Source: Micrococcales bacterium UBA4448
GTDB taxonomy: Bacteria; Actinomycetota; Actinomycetes; Actinomycetales; Microbacteriaceae
DNA: 10,434 nucleotides
Assembly (NCBI GenBank): GCA_002390305.1
Contig: DGPE01000093.1
Location: 1 to 10,434 of the forward strand
Reading direction: 5' to 3'
A program made the position numbers and the translations under genes. Under the pieces are notes generated by a model, which was not told the origin of the DNA, did not search any database, and saw only the letters and a program-made list of their open reading frames with translations. The first letter of the stretch is position 1; each line of letters opens with the position of its first letter. Below are positions 1 to 5,776 of the stretch, piece by piece.

Positions 1-489
1 ACCTATTTCATTGGCATATTCAAGCGCGCCAAGCACGTATGGGGTCGAACCGGAAGAGGCAACCCCGACCAGAGCATCATTTTTGCTCAAACCAATCTCT
101 TCAGCAGCAGCCCTGCCCGCTTGTTGGTCATCTTCAGCGCCCTCGCAAGATTCAACCAAGGCATCTCGCCCACCTGCCATAAGTGCCAGCACTCGGTCCG
201 CGACGCCAAACGTCGGATAGACCTCCGATGCATCCAAGGTGGCGATTCGACCAGAAGTCCCGGCACCAGCGTAAATAATTCTGCCTCCCGTAGCGAAGCG
301 CTTCGAGATTTCCGAGATTGCGTCAGCGACATCTGCGGCTTGGGCACCAACTGCCTGCGCCACTTCGGCATCAGCTTTGTTCATGGTGGCTACCAGCTCA
401 AGAGCGCTGAGTTGATCTAAGTTACCGAAACGGTGGTCTTGTTTTTCGGTCTCTAGATCGTCGATGTTGGAATTTCCGATTGCGGACAC
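1..489 (-). CDS. murQ: N-acetylmuramic acid 6-phosphate etherase, N-terminal 163 residues (cut by left edge)
   Basis: MurQ cleaves the lactyl ether of MurNAc-6-phosphate in the cytoplasm, giving GlcNAc-6-phosphate and D-lactate; it is the committed step of MurNAc recycling. The reading frame was found by translating the minus strand from a GTG. Visible marks are an N-terminal TEKQDHRFGNLDQLSALELV stretch (14-33), the SIS-domain phosphosugar loop GAGTSGR (75-81), LDASEVYPTFG (85-95) with the likely catalytic Glu89, CEGAED (115-120) with a second conserved acid, and a VASSGSTPYV strand-loop (143-152). The family is about 300 residues long, so roughly half is missing beyond base 1. The GTG start shares its G with the TAG stop of the upstream permease gene. 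An AGGAGG at 497-502, inside the permease gene, sits seven bases before it, which fixes the start. The family assignment is firm; activity is inferred from it. Confidence 0.93.
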   Translation of the reverse strand, partial: MSAIGNSNIDDLETEKQDHRFGNLDQLSALELVATMNKADAEVAQAVGAQAADVADAISEISKRFATGGRIIYAGAGTSGRIATLDASEVYPTFGVADRVLALMAGGRDALVESCEGAEDDQQAGRAAAEEIGLSKNDALVGVASSGSTPYVLGALEYANEIG

Positions 490-1355
490 TACTGCCCCTC
501 CTTGGATCTTGGGTCGAGAATATTTCTCAGAGAATCTCCGAGCAAATTGAGTGCCGCGACAAAAACCACAATTATCACGCCAGGCGCATAAAGCGTCCAC
601 GGTGCAATTAGCACGAGCGTCCTTGCCTCATAAATCATCGACCCCAAAGATGGTGCCGGTGGTGGAGAGCCTAGGCCCAAGAATGAAAGAGCGGCCTCCG
701 TCAAAACTGCCCAGGAAAGTGACAGTGCGATCTGAATAATCGCAATTGAGTAGATGTTTGGAAGAACATGCCTGAACATAATTCCAATGGAGCTCATGCC
801 AGTGCTCCGGGCTGCACGGACGAATTCAATCTCCCGGAGTGATAGCACGGGGCCCCTGGTTACTCTGGCAAAAATCGGTATGTAGACGACTCCAATTGCC
901 ATGGCAATTGTGAACCAGTTCCGGTCTAGAACCGATGCAAGGGTTAGTGCCAAGAGAAGCGGAGGGAAGGCAAAAAGTATGTTGGTAAATCCCGTTCCAA
1001 CTATGTCAGCGACGCCTCGATAAAAGCCCCCCACCAAGCCGATCAGGGTACCGAAAACCGCTGCAATTAGCACGGCCACCACTGAAATAAGAGCGGTAGA
1101 CCCAACACCGCTGAGCACCCTGCTAAAAATGTCTCGTCCGAATTGGTCGGTACCCATTAGATAGGTGATGTTCGGAGCCAGAAGTCGATCTGAAGGCGTC
1201 TGGGCAATTGGGTCAAAACCGATAACTCCAAGATTTACCAGTACCGCCAACGAGATCAGCAGCACAAGTACAAACAGCGAAGAGCCGCCGGTCCAAGACC
1301 GAATGAGCCTGCCGAAAACGGATCTGCTCGACGAGTTCGTTGCGGACTTACTCAT
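489..1355 (-). CDS. Peptide ABC transporter permease, DppC/OppC type
   Basis: This is an inner-membrane subunit of a dipeptide/oligopeptide ABC importer, pairing with the DppB-type protein encoded just upstream. Its 288 residues match the family length. A first membrane segment lies at about 26-46, followed by the family motif YLMGTDQFGRDIFSR (65-79) and further membrane spans at about 88-112, 124-143, 149-165, 202-222 and 256-274. The ATPase-docking EAA loop is ARSTGMSSIGIMFRHVLPN (182-200). The family signature EAALSFLGLG (220-229) and the C-terminal NLLGDSLRNILDPR (270-283) are both present. The ATG overlaps the upstream permease stop as ATGA, and the stop shares one base with murQ. The substrate cannot be read from the permease; the gene context suggests wall-derived peptides or muropeptides, which is inference. 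I give no gene symbol because Dpp, Opp, App and Gsi permeases cannot be told apart here. Confidence 0.93.
   Translation of the reverse strand: MSKSATNSSSRSVFGRLIRSWTGGSSLFVLVLLISLAVLVNLGVIGFDPIAQTPSDRLLAPNITYLMGTDQFGRDIFSRVLSGVGSTALISVVAVLIAAVFGTLIGLVGGFYRGVADIVGTGFTNILFAFPPLLLALTLASVLDRNWFTIAMAIGVVYIPIFARVTRGPVLSLREIEFVRAARSTGMSSIGIMFRHVLPNIYSIAIIQIALSLSWAVLTEAALSFLGLGSPPPAPSLGSMIYEARTLVLIAPWTLYAPGVIIVVFVAALNLLGDSLRNILDPRSKEGQ
497..502 (-). promoter_or_regulatory. Ribosome binding site of murQ, embedded in the end of the upstream permease gene
   Basis: The minus strand reads AGGAGG here, seven bases before the GTG at 489-487. This site decides the murQ start: an ATG-initiated frame inside the gene (bases 371-87) is a different, non-MurQ frame. 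Because the site lies within the last codons of the permease gene and the stop and start share one base, murQ translation is probably coupled to the permease. Confidence 0.8.
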
Positions 1356-2320
1356 TCTGCCCTCACCCTCGGGTCAATGGCGCGGTAGAGCAAGTCGGTG
1401 AGAAGGTTGATGATTACGAAGCTGGCTGCGATCACCAACACCGTGGACTGCACCAGGGCGTATTCCTTTTGCTGGATCCCCAGCAGCACCTGTCTGCCCA
1501 CGCCAGGAATAGAAAAGATCTGTTCGATAACCACCGCACCGCCCAGCAGGTAGCCGAATTGAAGCCCTGTGATAGTCACAATTGGAATAAGGGCATTGCG
1601 AAGAATGTGCTTGAACTGCAGGATTCTGGTGGAAACGCCCTTTGCTCTTGCCGTTCGAATAAAATCTTGGCCGCGAATCTCCAATACCGCAGCCCTGGTT
1701 GTTCGAATGATTGGAGCTGAAATACCAAAGGCTAAAACAATTGACGGAAGCAGCATCTGCTGCAAGTTCACGCTGGGGTCTTCAAAGAATGTCTTGTAAC
1801 CCAGGCCGTTCGGGTTGAACCCAAAAGTCACCGCCAGGTACGTCAACAAAGTCGTGGCCAATAAAAATGCTGGGACGGAAAGGCCAAGCAGGGAAAGTGC
1901 CTGCCCAAAGACGTCTCTTCCTTTACCAACCCTAGATGCCGCCAGCATGCCGATTGGAACGCCGACACCAAGCGCCAAGATTATTGCGAAAACTGCAAGC
2001 TGGAAGGTGACGGGAAGAGCCGCAATTGTCAGGTCTAAGACTGGCTGCTGTGCACGAACTGAGAAACCAAGGTTGCCTTGGAATAGGTTGCCGAGCCAGG
2101 AAAAGAATTGTTCTGGGAGGGATTGGTCCAAGCCGTAATACTGTTCCAGCGCCTGGCGCTGGGCTTCAGTTAGGCCGGCAGCTTCGGTTCCCAAAGAGGC
2201 CGAGATGGCGTCACCGGGGATAGCTCGGAGCATAAAGAAGACAAAAACTGCGACTCCGCCGAGGGTTGCAAATGCTCCGGCAGTCTTCCGCAGAACCCCG
2301 CTTTGTAAGATGCTACGCAT
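1352..2320 (-). CDS. Peptide ABC transporter permease, DppB/OppB type
   Basis: This is the first permease subunit of the peptide importer. Its 322 residues are typical of the family. Visible features are an N-terminal membrane segment (about 15-33) followed by IPGDAISASLG (34-44), the periplasmic-side motif YYGLDQSLPEQFFSWL (61-76), membrane spans at about 102-126, 140-166, 188-205, 244-264 and 288-312, the EAA loop DFIRTARAKGVS through HILRNALIP (219-246), and the signature EQIFSIPGVGR (266-276). The ATG at 2320 is preceded by GGGAGGAAAAA, a good ribosome binding site. It lies downstream of the binding-protein gene, from which it is separated by a strong hairpin at 2339-2370. Its TGA overlaps the next ATG by four bases, so the two permeases are likely made in equal amounts. 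Confidence 0.93.
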   Translation of the reverse strand: MRSILQSGVLRKTAGAFATLGGVAVFVFFMLRAIPGDAISASLGTEAAGLTEAQRQALEQYYGLDQSLPEQFFSWLGNLFQGNLGFSVRAQQPVLDLTIAALPVTFQLAVFAIILALGVGVPIGMLAASRVGKGRDVFGQALSLLGLSVPAFLLATTLLTYLAVTFGFNPNGLGYKTFFEDPSVNLQQMLLPSIVLAFGISAPIIRTTRAAVLEIRGQDFIRTARAKGVSTRILQFKHILRNALIPIVTITGLQFGYLLGGAVVIEQIFSIPGVGRQVLLGIQQKEYALVQSTVLVIAASFVIINLLTDLLYRAIDPRVRAE

Positions 2321-2338
2321 TTTTTCCTCCCACCAATC

Positions 2339-2370
2339 AAAAGGGGTGCCCTAGAAAGAGCACCCCTTTT
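2339..2370 (-). terminator. Intercistronic hairpin between binding-protein and permease genes (attenuator or partial terminator)
   Basis: A perfect 11-bp inverted repeat (arms 2339-2349 and 2360-2370, AAAAGGGGTGC and its complement) encloses a 10-base loop. On the minus strand it follows the binding-protein stop by 15 bases and ends in TTTT then GATT, so the U tract is short. The arrangement matches the known pattern in ABC importer operons where a hairpin after the binding-protein gene stabilises that message and cuts read-through into the permeases. The sequence shows the hairpin; the strength of termination is not visible. The AAAA/TTTT ends make it fold equally well as plus-strand RNA, but no plus-strand gene ends here. 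Confidence 0.8.
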
Positions 2371-2385
2371 GGATCGGGGTTCTTA

Positions 2386-3963
2386 TTACTTGAGGCCGGT
2401 TGTCCTTAGGTACTGCCATGAGCCAGTAGTCATCGGGGTAAAGCCGGTCATTGTGTCGCTAGTTGCTGTGTAGCTGTAGCCACTGAACAGCCACACCCAA
2501 ACAGCATTGCTCTCGAGCTCCGCTGAAACGTCGGCGTAAATTGCTTTGCGCTTGACTGGGTCGGACTCCACCTTGCCATCAGCAAATAGCTGGTCCATTG
2601 ATGCGGATGAGTAGCCGGCAACCTGGTTTAGGTTTCCGGTGCTTGGGAAGTAGCGACCATACATTCCATCTGGGTCTGGCTTGCCACCGTTTTGAGCGAT
2701 TGCGGCCACAAAGTCTCCGGCGATCCAGCGGTCAATGTAGGTACCGCGTTCTTCTACCTCGAGGTTCATGGTGATGTTGGCCTCAGCCAGCTGAGCAGCA
2801 ACTGCCTGACCAATCTCAAGTTCACCGGCATACAAGCCCTGAGGAACCATTACATCAATCTCAAGGCCGTCAGGGTTACCGGATGCAGCTAGATACTCTG
2901 CAGCTTTGGCAAGATCGCGCTCTGGGCACGGTCTGGCGCTTGGGTCTGAGCGGAATGCTGGAGATGTGATTGGACCAGTGACTTGACCCTCACCCAATAG
3001 TGCAGTGTCCAGAACAACCTGGCGATCAATCGCACACTGAATTGCTAGGCGAACGTTCTGGTCACTAGTTGTGCCTTTGCTCGGGTTCATCATCAAGGCG
3101 TGGTAGCTCAGCTGCGGTGTGGTGTTAACGGTTACCTCACCAGCAATAGCTCTTGCTGTGATTGGGTCGCCGAACACTGCTAGCTGTACGTTACCTGCAG
3201 ACATGGCAGCAGCAATGGCAGCCTCGTCTGGAAGCACACGGAACTCAAGAGTGTCCAGTGGAGTTGGATCGCCCCAGTAGTTCGGGTTACGTGCCAAAAT
3301 CACGTTCTGCCCCGCGGTTCTCGATTCAAGCATGAAAGGACCGGTTCCATTGGTCGCATTGCTTAGGCTCTCCTCGGTGTCATCTGAGGACACGATTGCA
3401 AGGTTTGTAGTGGTTAGGTTGGCTAGCAATCCAACATCTGCGGTTGCTAGATTCAGAATCACAGTGTCAGCGTCTGGGGCTTCGATTGAAGTAACGCCAC
3501 CAAGGGTTGACCTTGCAACTCCGGCGTTGGCCTCATCCTGAATTGCCTCGTAGCTGTATTTCACGTCAGCCGAGTCAAAATCGCTACCATCGGCAAACTT
3601 CACTCCATCGCGAAGATTGAAGGTAATGGACGTTCCATCGGCAGAAACTTCCCATGACTCTGCAAGTGCTGGGACCACATTTAGGTCAGCGTCAAATGCT
3701 GTCAGGGTGTCATAGATGTTTTCCAACATGCGGAAGGCTTGGAACTGAGTTGCCTTCCAGGGGAAAATAGTGTCGGGGTCTGAGGTGACACCCATTACTA
3801 GGTTGCCTCCCACGGCTGCTGGCTCTTCGGCCTGTGTGGCAGTCGGCGCTGCTGTTGGCTCTTCTTCTTCTGCGGCGGCACAGCCAGCAAGTACCAGTGA
3901 TGCGACTGAAATCAGCGCAAAGGCCTTAGCTGGACGAGCTGACCACTTTTTTAGTTGAGTCAT
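2386..3963 (-). CDS. Peptide-binding lipoprotein of the ABC importer (SBP family 5, DppA/OppA-like)
   Basis: This is the extracytoplasmic substrate-binding subunit, anchored by lipid to the outer face of the membrane. Its 525 residues are normal for family-5 binding proteins. The N-terminus has basic residues, a hydrophobic stretch (about 13-27) and a lipobox LVLAGC with Cys28 as the lipidation site. An acidic, Ala/Thr/Pro-rich tether (29-50) follows. Family features are YDTLTAFDADLNVVPALAES (84-103), LRDGVKFADGSDF (117-129), GTGPFML (206-212), RNPNYWG (225-231) and VRLAIQCAIDRQ (304-315). A GAGGG ribosome binding site lies four bases before the ATG. It is the first gene of the operon that runs through two permeases to murQ, so wall-derived peptides or muropeptides are the likely ligand, by context only; homologues bind many peptides, nickel, haem or sugars. 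Being promoter-proximal and followed by a hairpin, it should be made in excess of the permeases. Confidence 0.93.
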   Translation of the reverse strand: MTQLKKWSARPAKAFALISVASLVLAGCAAAEEEEPTAAPTATQAEEPAAVGGNLVMGVTSDPDTIFPWKATQFQAFRMLENIYDTLTAFDADLNVVPALAESWEVSADGTSITFNLRDGVKFADGSDFDSADVKYSYEAIQDEANAGVARSTLGGVTSIEAPDADTVILNLATADVGLLANLTTTNLAIVSSDDTEESLSNATNGTGPFMLESRTAGQNVILARNPNYWGDPTPLDTLEFRVLPDEAAIAAAMSAGNVQLAVFGDPITARAIAGEVTVNTTPQLSYHALMMNPSKGTTSDQNVRLAIQCAIDRQVVLDTALLGEGQVTGPITSPAFRSDPSARPCPERDLAKAAEYLAASGNPDGLEIDVMVPQGLYAGELEIGQAVAAQLAEANITMNLEVEERGTYIDRWIAGDFVAAIAQNGGKPDPDGMYGRYFPSTGNLNQVAGYSSASMDQLFADGKVESDPVKRKAIYADVSAELESNAVWVWLFSGYSYTATSDTMTGFTPMTTGSWQYLRTTGLK

Positions 3964-4113
3964 TTTGCCCTCTCTCTTATTTGGGTTATCGCCTGGGATG
4001 CAAGCGAAATTTGTGTATGTAAAGAAAATACATTGTTTCTAGTATTTATGTAACAGATTTACCTTTTTGTGACCAAACAGTTGCAAACTATTAACAATTA
4101 ACAAGGAGTTGAG
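3964..4113. promoter_or_regulatory. AT-rich divergent promoter region between importer operon and epimerase gene
   Basis: These 150 bases between two divergent start codons are clearly richer in A+T than the genes around them. For the plus-strand epimerase, a TTGTGA (4067-4072) and TATTAA (4089-4094) spaced by 16 bases are a possible -35/-10 pair, followed by AAGGAG (4103-4108). For the minus-strand operon, GTTACA (4054-4049) and TATTTT (4030-4025) spaced by 18 bases are a possible pair, giving a leader of about 55 bases. A tandem heptamer ATTAACA-ATTAACA (4090-4103) overlaps the putative plus-strand -10 and touches the ribosome binding site. A short inverted repeat TGTAT-N9-ATACA (4014-4032) lies near the putative minus-strand start point. 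These matches are partial and the promoter calls are weak; a shared control region is the safer conclusion. Confidence 0.4.
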
Positions 4114-5091
4114 TTGAAAGTAAGGGCGATAGCAAAATCAATGCGGCTTATTAAGCCTTTTGGTATCTCGCGAGGAACAAAGACCAGTGCTGAGGTAATC
4201 CAAACCTCGATCACTCGAGATGGGGTCACGGGATTCGGTGAGGCGGTCCCCTACTCCAGGTATGGACAAACGACAGCTGCTTCAATTGCCCAGATATCGA
4301 GTCTCCCAGCTGAATTTAACCGCCAGGACTTATTGGGGCTATTGCCTGCTGGTGCAGCAAGGAACGCCTTAGATGCAGCACTCTGGGACCTTGAATCCAA
4401 AGAAGCTGGAGTCCCAGTTTGGAAACTCGCGGGATTCCAAAGGCCAGTGCCGCAAGCCATGGGCTACACGGTTTCGCTAAGAGACATCGCGGAAATGACC
4501 TCTGATGCGAAGGAGCATGCCAATGTCTCTCTAATCAAGGTGAAGCTCGGTGGATCAGATGACGCCAAGGTAGTCGCTGAAATAAGGCAAGCTGCGCCAA
4601 ACGCCAGGCTAATTGTCGATGTGAATGAAGGTTGGGATATCTCTCTGTTTGAAAAAATGATTCCGGTGTTAGTTGCAACTCAGGTTGAGCTGGTCGAGCA
4701 GCCGTTGCCCAGCAATCAAGACGACCAGCTAGCGAGACTGGCTTGCCCAATCCCACTTTGTGCTGATGAGAGCTTTCAACCGGGTGCTGAATTAGAGAGC
4801 CTGGATCAGTCCTACAGTTTTGTGAATATAAAACTTGATAAATCTGGTGGTCTCACAAGTGCGCTCGCTGATCTGAATGCTGCCCGAGCGCGTGGTCTTG
4901 GAGTCATGGTTGGTTGCATGGTTAGCAGCTCTCTAGCCATTGCACCGGCTTTTTTGCTCGCTCAACAAGCCGATTACAGCGACCTGGATGGCTTTCTCAG
5001 TCTTGCGAACGACCACGAAAATCCGATGCGAGTGCAGGATGGGTTTCTAAATTCTCCCGAGGAGCTCTGGGGCTACCCTGCTAGTAGTTGA
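4114..5091 (+). CDS. ycjG: L-Ala-D/L-Glu epimerase (dipeptide epimerase, enolase superfamily)
   Basis: This enzyme inverts the second residue of L-Ala-D-Glu, a murein breakdown product, so that normal dipeptidases can use it. The 325-residue protein resembles E. coli YcjG (AEE) along its length: SRYGQ (48-52), LLPAGAARNALDAALWDLE (76-94), the catalytic KVK with Lys144, metal ligands Asp169 (VDVNEGW), Glu195 (VEQPLP) and Asp218 (CADES), the second catalytic lysine in NIKLDKSGGL (Lys240), and a late Asp-His-Glu (300-302) at the place of the acidic Asp-x-Glu that holds the dipeptide amino group. The start is TTG, chosen because AAGGAG (4103-4108) lies five bases ahead and the protein then begins where the family does. 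It diverges from the peptide importer and converges with nagB, overlapping its 3' end by 11 bases. Other dipeptide specificities exist in the family; the murein neighbours favour Ala-Glu. Confidence 0.9.
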   Translation: MKVRAIAKSMRLIKPFGISRGTKTSAEVIQTSITRDGVTGFGEAVPYSRYGQTTAASIAQISSLPAEFNRQDLLGLLPAGAARNALDAALWDLESKEAGVPVWKLAGFQRPVPQAMGYTVSLRDIAEMTSDAKEHANVSLIKVKLGGSDDAKVVAEIRQAAPNARLIVDVNEGWDISLFEKMIPVLVATQVELVEQPLPSNQDDQLARLACPIPLCADESFQPGAELESLDQSYSFVNIKLDKSGGLTSALADLNAARARGLGVMVGCMVSSSLAIAPAFLLAQQADYSDLDGFLSLANDHENPMRVQDGFLNSPEELWGYPASS

Positions 5092-5776
5092 GATCAGTAA
5101 TCAATTCAAGCCCTGGATGATCCAAGAGTGCTGCCAGCGGAGTGCTTTCATCCGGGTTGTTGATTGCCTTTGACAGTGCGAATGCCTTCGCTTCCCCGAA
5201 CACTAAAAGCAACAGCTTGCTTGCTTGCTTAATAGTTGAAAGCCCCTGAGTGACAGCTTTAGTGGGCATTGATGCGGGATCATCGAAATAGACCAAATTC
5301 GACTTAATGGTTTCCTGATGCAACTTGACGACCCTAGTTTTGGAATTGAAGCTCGAACCTGGTTCGTTGAAAGCGATGTGCCCATTGACTCCGATGCCAA
5401 GCAATTGCACGCTTAGTGGGCCGAGTTTGGTTATAGCTTGCTCAAATTCTTCTGGGCCTTGTTCGCCTGCGTAATCGCCTTGACCTGGGACATGAATTTT
5501 TCCCTGAAAGTTCAAGGGTTCTGTGAATTTTCGAGTTAGCTCGTTCCCATATGAGTTTTCGCTGGCTGGGCTAATCCCTTGATATTCATCCAGCGCAAAT
5601 GCGTCACTAAATTTTGGGCGGAAGCCATTGGTCGCGAGCGCCGAGTAAACACCTGACATGGTGCCCCCGGTTGCAAGACCAACCGGGCAATCAGGGGACT
5701 CATCTGAGATCCCAGCAAACAACTCTGCAGCCAGCGCTTGGCCTTGTCCGGCAGATTTCACCCTATGAATTTTCAA
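5081..5776 (-). CDS. nagB: Glucosamine-6-phosphate deaminase
   Basis: NagB converts glucosamine-6-phosphate to fructose-6-phosphate and ammonia in the cytoplasm, joining amino-sugar salvage to glycolysis. The 231-residue protein carries the phosphate loop GLATGGTM (33-40), ALDEY (61-65) with the general base Asp63, LLGIGVNGHIAFNEPGSSF (125-143) with His133 and Glu138, and a TRVVKL strand (147-152). E. coli NagB has Asp (141) where Asn131 stands; Asn at this point is, as I recall, usual in Gram-positive forms, so it is not evidence of inactivity. The protein is somewhat shorter than the E. coli enzyme (266 residues), mainly lacking C-terminal sequence, which suggests a non-allosteric form. The start is a TTG that overlaps the dehydrogenase stop as TTGA, with AGGAG seven bases ahead. 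6-Phosphogluconolactonase is a relative but lacks the HIAFNEPG motif. Confidence 0.92.
   Translation of the reverse strand: MKIHRVKSAGQGQALAAELFAGISDESPDCPVGLATGGTMSGVYSALATNGFRPKFSDAFALDEYQGISPASENSYGNELTRKFTEPLNFQGKIHVPGQGDYAGEQGPEEFEQAITKLGPLSVQLLGIGVNGHIAFNEPGSSFNSKTRVVKLHQETIKSNLVYFDDPASMPTKAVTQGLSTIKQASKLLLLVFGEAKAFALSKAINNPDESTPLAALLDHPGLELITDLNY

Noticed and set aside
87..371. A 94-residue minus-strand open frame starting with ATG
   Set aside because: It is a shifted frame inside murQ; the GTG-initiated frame from 489 has all the MurQ motifs and a strong ribosome site.
3770..3958. Plus-strand open frame opposite the binding-protein N-terminus
   Set aside because: Its Ser/Ala-rich product is the complement of the lipoprotein signal and Ala/Glu/Thr tether; no ribosome site or family likeness.
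4014..4032. Inverted repeat TGTAT-N9-ATACA as an operator
   Set aside because: Arms are only five bases in AT-rich DNA and do not extend; noted within the intergenic feature but not claimed as a site.
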